DNA of 17,997 nt from Vallitalea maricola (GCF_036985595.1 NZ_BTPU01000054.1:1-17997); one strand, 5' to 3'. Counted from the stretch's first letter, positions 1 through 7,782 are shown. Notes: generated by a model from the sequence alone, not told the origin. Translations and numbers: made by a program.

Positions 1-780
1 TTGAAAAGCAACTTCAACATATACTCCGTCTTTTTTACCTTCTGCATATGCTATCTGATCATATAATGTATCTTTATTACGATTTCTATATTTTACAAAT
101 TCCTTGATACCACCTTCATAATGAAATTCAAGCTCTTGAGGACCTTGTTCTTCTCTAGTATCAATAAATTTGATTTTTAGACCTTTTGTTAGGAAAGCCA
201 TTTCTTGTAGTCTTTGTTTAAGTGTATGAAAATCATATACTGTTTCTTCAAATATTTCTGGGTCCGGTTTAAAATGTATATATGTTCCTGTCTTCTCAGT
301 CTCACCGATAACTTTTAATGGATGTTGCACTTTACCTCTTGCATAGTTTTGTTCATATATTTTACCATCAGTATATATCTGAACCTTCAGCCATTCAGAA
401 AGAGCATTAACTACAGAAGCACCAACTCCGTGCAAACCTCCAGATACTTTGTAGCTACCACCACCGAATTTGCCTCCGGCATGTAGTATCGTAAAAACTA
501 CTTCTACTGCTGGTATTCCTTTTTGATGATGTATTCCAACTGGTATACCAAATCCATTATCTAATACTGATACTGAATTATCGGGATGAATTGTTATTTC
601 GATATAATCACATCTATCTGCTAATGCTTCATCAATAGCATTATCTACTATCTCATAGACAAGATGATGTAATCCTCTTGATGAAGTACTACCAATATAC
701 ATACCAGGCCTTTTTCGAACAGCTTCCAGCCCTTCTAAAACTTGAATATGACTTTCATTATATTCAGATAAATTACTCAT
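1..780 (-). CDS. gyrB: DNA gyrase subunit B, N-terminal part (cut by window edge)
   Basis: This is the first 260 codons of gyrase subunit B, the ATPase subunit that drives negative supercoiling together with GyrA. The reading frame stays open to base 1, so the gene continues outside the window. The protein starts MSNLSEYNESHIQVLEGLEA and contains the GHKL ATP-binding elements: YEIVDNAIDEA (E43, N47), the DNG-GIP loop (D74 to P80), and the ATP lid GGLHGVGASVVNAL (114-127). The ATG at 780 is preceded by a good AGGAGG Shine-Dalgarno site. Two positions are odd: the loop reads DNGFGIP where DNGRGIP is usual (F77), and the Arg of E. coli position 136 aligns with T137. The gene is last in the dnaA-dnaN-yaaA-recF-gyrB series and has its own promoter in the 188-base gap. 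GyrB rather than ParE is inferred mainly from this position next to recF. Confidence 0.96.
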   Translation of the reverse strand, partial: MSNLSEYNESHIQVLEGLEAVRKRPGMYIGSTSSRGLHHLVYEIVDNAIDEALADRCDYIEITIHPDNSVSVLDNGFGIPVGIHHQKGIPAVEVVFTILHAGGKFGGGSYKVSGGLHGVGASVVNALSEWLKVQIYTDGKIYEQNYARGKVQHPLKVIGETEKTGTYIHFKPDPEIFEETVYDFHTLKQRLQEMAFLTKGLKIKFIDTREEQGPQELEFHYEGGIKEFVKYRNRNKDTLYDQIAYAEGKKDGVYVEVAFQ

Positions 781-907
781 AATAAACCTCCTGCTATATG
801 TTTAGATACGCATAATTATACGCATATATTTATCTACTATATATGTTAATTAATTAAATACATATGATGATGTATTAATTAAATTGTTATTTATACCTAT
901 CCTAACT

Positions 908-936
908 ATTATATATTAGTCTGTAAATTATTGCAA
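908..936 (-). promoter_or_regulatory. Predicted sigma-A promoter of gyrB
   Basis: On the minus strand, TTGCAA (931-936) is followed after exactly 17 bases by TATAAT (908-913). The -10 is perfect and the -35 has one mismatch. Transcription would start near base 901 and give a leader of about 120 nt before the gyrB ATG. It implies that gyrB can be transcribed independently of recF. The rest of the recF-gyrB gap is AT-rich and shows no other clear element. Confidence 0.6.
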
Positions 937-968
937 ATAGGGCATAACAACTATTTAGTGAATTAATT

Positions 969-2069
969 TCATTTTTTATTATGTAATTCGTATAGAGTCA
1001 CATTTCCTTCACTTACTTGGTATAATTTTCCAATATCAATACTGTTTTTTATATAATCTTCAACACCTGTACAAGTAACAATAGTTTGAATGTTCTCTAA
1101 AGAATTTATCAAGTACTTTTGTCTATCATCGTCTAATTCTGATAATACATCATCTAGAAGTAAAATTGGTGTATCATCTATTTTATCCACAACTAATCTT
1201 ATTTCCGATAGTTTCAACGATAGAGCAGCAGTCCTCTGCTGACCTTGTGAACCATATTTTCTAATATCTATTCCATTAACTAAGAACATCATATCGTCTC
1301 TATGAGGACCGACACTTGTTGTCCCAAATCGTATATCTTTTTCAAGATTATTTTCTAATTTTTGTTTAAAATCTATATTACTTACGTTTTTTTCATATTC
1401 TATCTTAAGATTTTCTTTATTACCAGATATATCTGAATGAATTTTATTTATAATTTTGTTTAGATCATTTATAAATTCTTCTCGTCTGTTGATAATCTTA
1501 ATGCCATACTGGACTAATTGATTATCCCATATACTTATAGTCTCGTCAATTTTATTAATTTTTTTCAAGTTTTTCAATAAATTATTTCTTTGTTTCAAAA
1601 TTTTTTGGTATTGTTGTAAGTTATGGTAATATATATTGTCCAGTTGACATAATTCTAAATTCAAGAATTTTCTTCTTTCTTTGGGACCATTTTTAATTAA
1701 TCCCAGATCTTCTGGAGAAAAAATAATAACGTTAACAATACCTAATAATTCATTTAATTTTTTAATAGGTATCCTGTTTATTGCTATACCTTTTCTATTA
1801 TTCTTCTTGATGTGTATATCTATTACTTCATCAATATCTCGTTTATTAACAGTAAGTTTTATATGTGCTTCACTGTTATTTAAGTTAATTAACTCTTTAT
1901 CATTGCTTGTCCTATGTGATTTTGAAGTTGCACACAAATAAATGGCTTCAATGATATTAGTTTTGCCTTGAGCATTTTTCCCAAACAATATATTGATTCC
2001 ATTTGAAAAATCTACAACACAGTACTCATAATTTCTATAATCCTTTAATGATAATGACTTTATAAACAT
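969..2069 (-). CDS. recF: RecF, DNA replication and repair ATPase
   Basis: RecF is an SMC-like ATPase that binds gapped DNA and helps RecO and RecR load RecA during recombinational repair. The protein begins MFIKSLSLKDYRNY, a typical RecF start. It has a Walker A loop GKNAQGKT at residues 30-37, an ABC-type signature SQGQQRT near 274-280, and a Walker B/D-loop ILLLDDVLSELD near 302-313. At 366 residues it is of normal length. I chose the ATG at 2069 because a GGAG site lies 9 bases upstream. A TTG at 2084 would add five residues but overlaps that site. The gene lies 56 bases after yaaA in the minus-strand series from dnaA, and no promoter was seen in the gap. Confidence 0.96.
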   Translation of the reverse strand: MFIKSLSLKDYRNYEYCVVDFSNGINILFGKNAQGKTNIIEAIYLCATSKSHRTSNDKELINLNNSEAHIKLTVNKRDIDEVIDIHIKKNNRKGIAINRIPIKKLNELLGIVNVIIFSPEDLGLIKNGPKERRKFLNLELCQLDNIYYHNLQQYQKILKQRNNLLKNLKKINKIDETISIWDNQLVQYGIKIINRREEFINDLNKIINKIHSDISGNKENLKIEYEKNVSNIDFKQKLENNLEKDIRFGTTSVGPHRDDMMFLVNGIDIRKYGSQGQQRTAALSLKLSEIRLVVDKIDDTPILLLDDVLSELDDDRQKYLINSLENIQTIVTCTGVEDYIKNSIDIGKLYQVSEGNVTLYELHNKK

Positions 2070-2125
2070 ATTTTTGCACTCCAAAAAAGCTAAATTCTTA
2101 ATAAAAGTTAAAGCACATATAATTC

Positions 2126-2335
2126 CTAAATGACTTTAATCTCTCCATATCCAGCTACACTAACTATATCTTGTGAATGTATTTTCTTACCTCTTCTTGT
2201 TTCTACTTCTCCATTAACACTTACTTCGCCATTAACAATTAATATCTTAGCATGTACTCCTGAATCAGCAGCCCCAGCTAATTTTAATAATTGTCCTAGT
2301 TTAATGTATTCATCTTTGATTTTGATTTCTTCCAT
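2126..2335 (-). CDS. yaaA: S4-domain RNA-binding protein YaaA
   Basis: This is a 69-residue protein made almost entirely of an S4 RNA-binding fold. The recognisable core is LGQLLKLAGAADSG followed by the strand-loop VNGEVSVNGEVETRRGKK. The small S4 protein found between dnaN and recF in Firmicutes (YaaA in Bacillus) matches in length, content and position. It is thought to act in ribosome assembly or RNA binding, but its exact role is poorly defined. An AGAGGA-like ribosome site precedes the ATG. The 33-base gap to dnaN and 56-base gap to recF suggest cotranscription. The symbol yaaA is also used for an unrelated E. coli gene. Confidence 0.9.
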   Translation of the reverse strand: MEEIKIKDEYIKLGQLLKLAGAADSGVHAKILIVNGEVSVNGEVETRRGKKIHSQDIVSVAGYGEIKVI

Positions 2336-2368
2336 GTTTTTAATCCTCTCATACTAACTTTAGTTTGA

Positions 2369-3472
2369 TTATCTTATTCTAATTGGAACAATTAGATATT
2401 TATATTCATCTCCATCTACCTGCTTAATAATACAAGGACTATGAGGATTAGTGAATTGTAAGTAAATAAATTCTTCATCTATCACTTTTAATGCGTCAAT
2501 AAAATATTTTGGATTAAATGCGATCTCTAATTCATTACCTTCTTTTTCAATATCAATTTCTTCGTATACATCACCAAAATCTGTATTGGATGTAATAACC
2601 ATACTATCACTTTGTATAGTAATTTTGATAGGGTTATTTTTGGTTTCTCTAGATATTAAAGCAGCTCTATCAATGCTATTCAATAATTCTTGTTTTTCAA
2701 CTTTAATCAATGTATCGTAATCTTTTGAGAAGAATTGTTCATATTTTGGAAAGTCCCCTTCTAGAAGTCTTGAAACTATGATACTTTCTTCTAGTTCCAA
2801 TAATACATGTTTATCTGTAAAATAAATCATTACATCTTTTTCTTCATCTGTATCTAATATCTTGCTGATTTCATTTAGAGTTTTCCCTGGTACAACTACA
2901 TTGATATTATCGAATTCAGATTCAAAATTTAATTTTCTGATTGATACTCTATGTACATCAAGAGATACTATATTCAATTCGCTATTTTTAATCTCTAATA
3001 ATTCACCAGTTAATATAGGTCTTATTTCTTCTAGAGCTATAGAAAATATTGTTTGTCTTATCATTTCCTTAAGTTTTAGTTGAGAAACTTTAATGCATTT
3101 ATCTTTTGATACATTAGGAAGTTGTAAAAAATCATCTCCTGATTGACCTGATATATTGAATTTGGATTTTTCACATATTATAGTAGTGTAATTTTTTTCA
3201 TCAACTGTTATCTCAACTTGATTATCAGGTAATTTCTTAACTATCTCAGAAAATATCTTAGCTTTTAAAGCAACTGTTCCAGTTTCAATAATATTAGCGT
3301 TTACGTTACTTTCAATACCAAGTTCTAGATCATTACTAATTAATTTGAATCCACTTGATGTTGCTTGTAATAAAATACATTCTAAGATAGGTAATGTTGT
3401 CCTAGTTGATACTGCTTTCAAAACAGTTGTTACTCCATTTAATAAATCACTTTTACTACAAGTTAGTTTCAT
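2369..3472 (-). CDS. dnaN: DNA polymerase III beta subunit (sliding clamp)
   Basis: DnaN forms the ring-shaped dimer that tethers DNA polymerase III and many repair proteins to DNA. The 367-residue protein has the length of three clamp domains. It starts MKLTCSKSDLLNGVTTVLKA, and the first domain includes TRTTLPILECILLQA. It ends YKYLIVPIRIR, the normal clamp C-terminus that lines the partner-binding cleft. The ATG is preceded by AAAGGAG about 12 bases upstream, a slightly long spacing. It is the second gene of the dnaA series, separated from dnaA by 364 bases. A TATAAT on the minus strand at 3530-3535 could be a -10, but it has no acceptable -35, so I do not list a promoter. Identity is secure from sequence and position. 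Confidence 0.97.
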   Translation of the reverse strand: MKLTCSKSDLLNGVTTVLKAVSTRTTLPILECILLQATSSGFKLISNDLELGIESNVNANIIETGTVALKAKIFSEIVKKLPDNQVEITVDEKNYTTIICEKSKFNISGQSGDDFLQLPNVSKDKCIKVSQLKLKEMIRQTIFSIALEEIRPILTGELLEIKNSELNIVSLDVHRVSIRKLNFESEFDNINVVVPGKTLNEISKILDTDEEKDVMIYFTDKHVLLELEESIIVSRLLEGDFPKYEQFFSKDYDTLIKVEKQELLNSIDRAALISRETKNNPIKITIQSDSMVITSNTDFGDVYEEIDIEKEGNELEIAFNPKYFIDALKVIDEEFIYLQFTNPHSPCIIKQVDGDEYKYLIVPIRIR

Positions 3473-3589
3473 AATTGTTAATAACTCCTTTCACACGTGT
3501 ATATAGATAATATATATTTTTTTATAGTAATTATAATAATAGGGCTTGTTAATATGTTCATAAGTATTCTAAACCCTTATTGTTAGTAT

Positions 3590-3724
3590 CTGTTAATAAA
3601 TCTAATAAGTCTGTTGATTAATTAATTTTTTTTTATAAAGTATCCACAGGTTGAGAGAGGTTGTACTCCAGCAAAAAGTTTTACACATGTTATACATATA
3701 TTCTTAACACCCTTATGTTGATAA
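3590..3724. other. Possible second part of oriC: DnaA-box-like sites and AT tract between dnaN and dnaA
   Basis: The 364-base gap between dnaN and dnaA holds no gene. It has near-matches to the DnaA box: GTATCCACA (3640-3648), TTTTACACA (3679-3687), TTATACATA (3690-3698) and TGTTGATAA (3716-3724, minus orientation), each one base off TTATCCACA or TTATACACA. Next to the best one is an AT-only stretch at about 3615-3637. In Bacillus the origin is bipartite and the DNA unwinds in the dnaA-dnaN gap, so this may be the unwinding element. No perfect box is present here, so the call is tentative. The rest of the gap (3473-3590, 3725-3836) shows nothing I can name. Confidence 0.45.
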
Positions 3725-3836
3725 CTTTATAGCCCTAAAAAAAATTATAATGCATTTATCTATAAGTTGAATTTATGACTAATTCCTACGTTATTCATCT
3801 TATTTTAAGTACATTATAATTTATTAAATGTAGCTT

Positions 3837-5180
3837 TTATTTCCCTGTTATTTTTTTTGTAAGTATTTCTATAGTGTTTTTCAATGCACTGTCTTTTTGG
3901 ATATCTTTACTTATCTTCTCGTATCCATGAATAATTGTTGTATGATCACGTTTACCAAGTATTTGTCCTATCTTAGGTAATGACAAATCAGTTAATGTTC
4001 TTGATAGATACATAACTATTTGTCTTGGATAAGCTATTTCTCTTGGTCTTTTTTTAGAAACTATATCTGCAGGGTTAAGGTTATAGTGCTCTGCAACAAT
4101 CTCTAATATAAATTCTGGTGTTATCTCTTTATCTTTTTCTGGTGTTATCAAATCTTTTAGAGCATCTTCAGCTAATTCCTTGGTAAGGTCTTTATGTACT
4201 AAGGTAGAATAAGCGATAATTTTATTGATTCCACCTTCTAGTTCTCTAATATTGGATTTTATGTTTGTTGCAACATATTGAATAACATCATTTGGTAGAT
4301 TAAGGTGTTCAAGTTCAGCTCTTTTCTGAAGTATGGCCATCCTTGTCTCAAAATCAGGCGGTTGTATATCTGCTATTAACCCCCATTCGAATCTGGATCT
4401 TAACCTTTCTTCTAATGTTTCGATTTCCTTTGGCGGGCGATCACTTGATATGATTATCTGTTTTTTTGCTTCATATAAAGTATTGAATGTATGGAAGAAT
4501 TCTTCCTGAGTTCGTTCTTTTCCTGCAATAAATTGTATATCATCAACTAATAGAACATCTATATTACGATATTTTTGCCTGAATTCTTCATTTTTATCAT
4601 CTCTAATGGAATTAATCAATTCATTAGTAAATTTTTCTGAAGATACATATAATACTTTTGATTCACTATTCTCCGAGAGAATAAAGTGAGCTATTGAATG
4701 CATCAAGTGAGTTTTTCCTAACCCAACACCACCATATATAAAAAGAGGATTATATGCCTCTGCTGGTGATTCAGCAACCGCTAAAGCCGCAGCATGGGCT
4801 AATTTGTTGTTGTTACCTACAACAAATGTATCAAATGTATATCTAGAATTGAGGCTATTATATTCATTATTATTAATAGTAGGTTGTCTTTTGCCACTGG
4901 ACCTTTTTTCTTCTTTTTCTATTTCACTTGGCAGCATAAATTTAATGTTATATATTTCACCTACTATTTCTCTAATTGCGATTATGATCGATTTACTATA
5001 TTTTCTTTCTATGTAGTCACGACCGATTTCATCATCTGTTTTTATTATGATTGTGTTATCATGTACTCTAATAGGCTCCAGATTTTCTAGAAAAGTTTTA
5101 TAAGATATTTTTGAAATATCTGATTCATCCCTAAGTAGCTCTTGAATTTTGTCCCATTTTTCAATAACGGAATGACTCAT
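3837..5180 (-). CDS. dnaA: Chromosomal replication initiator DnaA
   Basis: DnaA is the AAA+ ATPase that binds DnaA boxes at oriC, opens the duplex and recruits the helicase. Domain I starts HSVIEKWDKIQELL. A variable linker runs to about residue 110. The AAA+ domain has Walker A GGVGLGKT near 150-157, Walker B VLLVDDIQF, and the SSDRPP sensor 1 region. Domain IV at the C-terminus carries the DNA-binding signature as KRDHTTIIHGYEKI, whereas B. subtilis has GRDHTTVIHAHEKI. The length of 447 residues is normal. Two ATGs are adjacent. The one at 5180 sits 7 bases from AGGAGG, while 5183 leaves only 4, so I prefer 5180. Transcription runs away from the DnaA-box cluster, whose nearest box lies about 17 bases upstream of the predicted promoter. 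This suggests autoregulation. Confidence 0.98.
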   Translation of the reverse strand: MSHSVIEKWDKIQELLRDESDISKISYKTFLENLEPIRVHDNTIIIKTDDEIGRDYIERKYSKSIIIAIREIVGEIYNIKFMLPSEIEKEEKRSSGKRQPTINNNEYNSLNSRYTFDTFVVGNNNKLAHAAALAVAESPAEAYNPLFIYGGVGLGKTHLMHSIAHFILSENSESKVLYVSSEKFTNELINSIRDDKNEEFRQKYRNIDVLLVDDIQFIAGKERTQEEFFHTFNTLYEAKKQIIISSDRPPKEIETLEERLRSRFEWGLIADIQPPDFETRMAILQKRAELEHLNLPNDVIQYVATNIKSNIRELEGGINKIIAYSTLVHKDLTKELAEDALKDLITPEKDKEITPEFILEIVAEHYNLNPADIVSKKRPREIAYPRQIVMYLSRTLTDLSLPKIGQILGKRDHTTIIHGYEKISKDIQKDSALKNTIEILTKKITGK

Positions 5181-5303
5181 CATATATCCTCCTTTGCATT
5201 ATTCAGGGTATATTTCCCATATTAACGATACAATCATAATAATATAAAAATATACCGTAAAATGAACATACTTATTCATTTTCATTCTAACTATCTACAG
5301 TAT

Positions 5304-5332
5304 ATAATACGCTATACGGAACTAATTTTCAA
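5304..5332 (-). promoter_or_regulatory. Predicted dnaA promoter
   Basis: On the minus strand, TTGAAA (5327-5332) and TATTAT (5304-5309) are separated by 17 bases. Transcription would start near 5297, giving a leader of about 115 nt. A perfect DnaA box at 5349-5357 lies just upstream of the -35, a position where DnaA binding could modulate the promoter. An overlapping alternative -10, TATACT (5299-5304), is possible. Confidence 0.5.
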
Positions 5333-5348
5333 TCAAATAATGTTGATG

Positions 5349-5429
5349 TGTGGATAAAAATTGTTGATAAGTTGGTTTCATAGTATGTTAATAGTGTGGA
5401 TAACTTGGATAACTCCAATTTTATCCACA
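5349..5429. other. oriC: oriC DnaA-box cluster, dnaA-proximal
   Basis: Three perfect DnaA boxes lie here: minus orientation at 5349-5357 and 5395-5403, plus orientation at 5421-5429. A one-mismatch box TGTTGATAA lies at 5362-5370, and a weaker TTGGATAA follows at 5405-5412. The position between divergent dnaA and rpmH is the usual Firmicute origin site. The stretch 5430-5535 between the two clusters contains no box and is AT-rich. Confidence 0.9.
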
Positions 5430-5535
5430 TTGTGTTGATTAAAATAATGTACAGGCTGTTAATAGTTTTGAATGTGCATAAATATAACTAAAACTAAAAC
5501 TGTAAATTTTTGTAAATAAATAACAAATCGTCGAC

Positions 5536-5625
5536 TTATCCACATTTTTGATGGCAGTTGTGGATAAATAGTTTTTAACATATTATCCACAAAATGTGGA
5601 AAAAACACTAAAAAATTGTGGATAA
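5536..5625. other. oriC: oriC DnaA-box cluster, rpmH-proximal
   Basis: Four perfect boxes lie here: plus at 5536-5544, minus at 5559-5567, plus at 5583-5591 and minus at 5617-5625. A one-mismatch minus box TGTGGAAAA lies at 5595-5603. Orientations alternate among the perfect boxes, and start-to-start distances are 23, 24 and 34 bases. With the other cluster this gives seven perfect boxes in under 280 bases, far above chance. Confidence 0.92.
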
Positions 5626-5680
5626 AAATTTATAGAATTCCTGTTCATCCATGGTTCTGCTTATTAGAAACATTTTTTTC

Positions 5681-5709
5681 TTGACTAGAAGATAGTTTTT
5701 TAATATAAT
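5681..5709 (+). promoter_or_regulatory. Predicted sigma-A promoter of rpmH
   Basis: TTGACT (5681-5686) and a perfect TATAAT (5704-5709) are separated by 17 bases. The start would be near 5716, leaving a leader of about 162 nt before rpmH. The promoter begins about 55 bases past the last DnaA box and fires away from dnaA. Confidence 0.75.
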
Positions 5710-5715
5710 TAGAAT

Positions 5716-5757
5716 AGTGCTTTTATGTAGATGAATCTATGAAGCATTATAATTTTT
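5716..5757 (+). promoter_or_regulatory. Hairpin at the predicted 5' end of the rpmH transcript
   Basis: AGTGCTT (5716-5722) can pair with AAGCATT (5742-5748, one G-U). An inner stem TAGA/TCTA closes on TGAA, and a run of five T follows at 5753-5757. It begins at the predicted transcription start. It may be a 5' stabilising hairpin or a weak attenuator; neither is proven by the sequence. Confidence 0.35.
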
Positions 5758-5877
5758 CGTTAGTATTAGTAAATTATATGTATTTTGATAAAATTGCTTA
5801 TCATTAAATGGTACATGTTATTTAATAAAAAAAGAACATTGTTGTATACTATGTAATTTTAAAGGAGGTGCTTATTC

Positions 5878-6012
5878 ATGAAAATGACATACCAACCTAA
5901 AACGAAACAAAGAAGTAGAGAACATGGTTTTAGAAAAAGAATGAGTTCTAAGAGTGGAAGAAGCGTTTTAGCAAGAAGAAGAGCAAAAGGTAGAAAAAAA
6001 TTGTCAGCTTAA
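5878..6012 (+). CDS. rpmH: 50S ribosomal protein L34
   Basis: This 44-residue, very basic protein begins MKMTYQPKTKQRSREHGFRK and ends ARRRAKGRKKLSA, the unmistakable L34 pattern. It is a component of the large ribosomal subunit. The ATG is preceded by AAAGGAGGTG, a near-ideal Shine-Dalgarno site. The usual clade start is MKxTYQPKxxQR, as seen here. It is the first gene of the rightward series from oriC and is followed at once by a hairpin that could reduce read-through into rnpA, matching the much greater need for L34 than for RnpA. Confidence 0.98.
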   Translation: MKMTYQPKTKQRSREHGFRKRMSSKSGRSVLARRRAKGRKKLSA

Positions 6013-6033
6013 GGCCTCATTTTGTGGCCTTTT
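6011..6033 (+). terminator. Terminator or attenuator after rpmH
   Basis: AAGGCC (6011-6016) pairs with GGCCTT (6026-6031), with inner CA/TG pairs, and is followed by TTTT. The hairpin overlaps the rpmH stop codon. It is probably a partial terminator, because no clear promoter was found for rnpA. Confidence 0.7.
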
Positions 6034-6130
6034 ATACTATCCTCCAAACCTGATTTTACTAGAATTAATTGAATTGTTTTTAAGGTTTAATAGAGGTCTT
6101 ATTACCTTATAGTATGGGAGGAAGTTATTT

Positions 6131-6478
6131 ATGAACAGGACAGAATCGTTAAAGAAAAGAAAAGATTTCAAAATCGTTTTTAACAAGGGTAGATCCCTTG
6201 CAAATAATTATTTAGTTATGTATATTTATAGTAATGGAGATTCTATTAATCGGTTAGGAATCTCTGTAAGTAAAAAAGTTGGGAACAGTGTAGTTAGACA
6301 TAGGGTCACTAGATTAGTAAAAGAAAATTATAGGCTTAATGAGAACAGAATAAAAACTGGATATAATATTGTTGTAATAGGAAGAGTTAACTCTTCAAAT
6401 GCAAGTTTTAAAGATATAGAAAAATCATTAAACAACTTATTGAGAAAACATAACCTATTAGAATATAAAGAGAAGTGA
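6131..6478 (+). CDS. rnpA: Ribonuclease P protein component
   Basis: RnpA is the small basic protein that binds the RNase P RNA and helps it cut 5' leaders from precursor tRNAs. The protein is 115 residues long, as usual. It starts MNRTESLKKRKDFKIVFNKG, a typical opening. The conserved core is LGISVSKKVGNSVVRHRVTRLVKENYR. The family's RNR motif appears as R56-H57-R58, a variant I associate with clostridial relatives. GGGAGG lies ahead of the ATG. The stop overlaps the region of the yidD start, so the two genes are probably translated as one unit. Identity is certain from sequence and position. Confidence 0.96.
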   Translation: MNRTESLKKRKDFKIVFNKGRSLANNYLVMYIYSNGDSINRLGISVSKKVGNSVVRHRVTRLVKENYRLNENRIKTGYNIVVIGRVNSSNASFKDIEKSLNNLLRKHNLLEYKEK

Positions 6479-6483
6479 TATAT

Positions 6484-6702
6484 ATGAATGTCTTTAAAAA
6501 TATTTCATTAAAATTTATAATTTTTTATAGAAAATTTATTTCTCCTTTAAAAAAGCCATCATGTATTTATACGCCTACTTGTTCAACGTATGCATATGAA
6601 GCTATAGTTAAGTATGGATTTCTAAAAGGAGCTTGGTTAAGTATTAAAAGAATCTTAAGATGTCATCCATTCCATAAAGGTGGATATGACCCAGTACCAT
6701 AA
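6484..6702 (+). CDS. yidD: Membrane protein insertion efficiency factor YidD
   Basis: YidD is a small membrane-associated protein that assists YidC-dependent insertion of membrane proteins. The core reads FYRKFISPLKKPSCIYTPTCSTYAYEAI and ends with RILRCHPFHKGGYDPVP, which is diagnostic, including the three conserved cysteines. I chose the ATG at 6484 (72 residues), with a weak AAAGAGAAG upstream. A GTG at 6475 overlapping the rnpA stop would add three residues but leaves no room for a ribosome site. The gene sits between rnpA and yidC, the standard context. The yidC Shine-Dalgarno site begins six bases after this stop. Confidence 0.95.
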   Translation: MNVFKNISLKFIIFYRKFISPLKKPSCIYTPTCSTYAYEAIVKYGFLKGAWLSIKRILRCHPFHKGGYDPVP

Positions 6703-6724
6703 AATATTAGGAGGAACTAATTTC

Positions 6725-7699
6725 ATGTTATTGTCGAATATTGTTGTTCTAACACAGAGCAGTTCATTTATAATAGGTCCAATAGCTAAAGTTTTTGGTG
6801 CGATTATGGACGCTATATATAATTTATTTAGTGCAATAGGTATTGAATCTTTGGGAATCAGTATCATATTATTTACTGTTATTATTAGATTATTAATGTT
6901 GCCTTTAGCTTTTAAACAACAAAAATCAATGATTGGTATGCAAGCAATTCAACCAAAGCTAAAGAAAATACAAGATAAGTATAAAAATAAAAAAGATGCA
7001 GAATCTCAAAATAAGATGAGAATGGAAATGAGTCAGTTATATCAAGAACATAATGTAAGTCCTTTTGGAGGATGTTTACCATTATTAATTCAATTTCCTA
7101 TTATCATGTCATTATTTCAAGTTCTCAGAAATATACCAGCTTATATCATGAGCATAAAAGGTATTTACCTTAGTATAATAGCTAGCGTAAGAGGTGTAGC
7201 AGGTTTTGGAGATTATATTACAAGTTTGAATGAGGCTGCTAAAATACCAGTTAAGAATTTTGATATAGCTTCTAACGATAAAGTTATAGATCTATTAAGT
7301 ACTTTTAGTTCATCTGATTGGACTAAGTTTACTGACCACTTTAATTCAGTTGGAGATAAGATCGCACCACTTGTAAATCAGTTAACGGATATTAACTATT
7401 TTTTAGGCATCAATTTAGCAGACAAGCCTGACTTAATGTCTATTGGTCTCTTAATACCAGTATTGAATGTTGTTGTTCAGTTTTTAGTTTCTAAGACTAC
7501 AATGAGCAGTAATAATAAAAATATGGACGAAAAACAAGCTGCTACTAATAAGACTATGATGTATACTATGCCTCTTATTACAGTATTCTTCGTTGTTACA
7601 ATGCCAGCTGGTTTAGGTCTTTATTGGTTAACAAGTAGTTCTTTCCAATTAGTACAACAAATTGTAATCAACAAACATCTTAAAAAAGACAAAAAATAA
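6725..7699 (+). CDS. yidC: Membrane protein insertase YidC/Oxa1 family
   Basis: YidC inserts proteins into the cytoplasmic membrane, alone or with Sec. The 324-residue protein has the Oxa1 core. A first segment SLGISIILFTVIIRLLMLPL contains the conserved groove arginine (R55). A charged cytoplasmic loop follows (QPKLKKIQDKYKNKKDAE), then FGGCLPLLIQFPIIMSLF, and C-terminal segments around SIGLLIPVLNVVVQFLV and MPAGLGLYWLTSSSFQ. The tail is basic. AGGAGG lies 10 bases before the ATG at 6725. An in-frame GTG at 6680 lies inside yidD and is less likely. No lipobox cysteine is seen at the N-terminus, unlike B. subtilis SpoIIIJ. About 60 extra residues between the second and third segments (ASVRGVAGFGDY to NYFLG) seem longer than in Bacillus. 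Confidence 0.95.
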   Translation: MLLSNIVVLTQSSSFIIGPIAKVFGAIMDAIYNLFSAIGIESLGISIILFTVIIRLLMLPLAFKQQKSMIGMQAIQPKLKKIQDKYKNKKDAESQNKMRMEMSQLYQEHNVSPFGGCLPLLIQFPIIMSLFQVLRNIPAYIMSIKGIYLSIIASVRGVAGFGDYITSLNEAAKIPVKNFDIASNDKVIDLLSTFSSSDWTKFTDHFNSVGDKIAPLVNQLTDINYFLGINLADKPDLMSIGLLIPVLNVVVQFLVSKTTMSSNNKNMDEKQAATNKTMMYTMPLITVFFVVTMPAGLGLYWLTSSSFQLVQQIVINKHLKKDKK

Positions 7700-7782
7700 C
7701 CTATATAATTTCGCATAATTTATATAACAAAATAGAACTCACTATAGTTTGTAATGTTTATAAAATCCATAGGATAGCTTTA

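Noticed and set aside
1681..1941. Antisense open frame within recF, and similar ones within dnaN, dnaA, mnmG and noc
   Set aside because: All overlap well-supported genes on the opposite strand and show no family features or convincing ribosome sites.
3838..3851. Noc half-site ATTTCCC at the end of dnaA
   Set aside because: Only the left half matches, and the right half is unrelated; it is also coding sequence.
6290..6340. RHR in place of RNR in the RNase P protein
   Set aside because: It looks unusual against Bacillus, but I recall this form in clostridial relatives, so it is treated as a lineage trait.
6680..6724. Upstream GTG start for yidC overlapping yidD
   Set aside because: The added residues are yidD codons in another frame, and the strong AGGAGG site at 6709-6714 points to the ATG at 6725.
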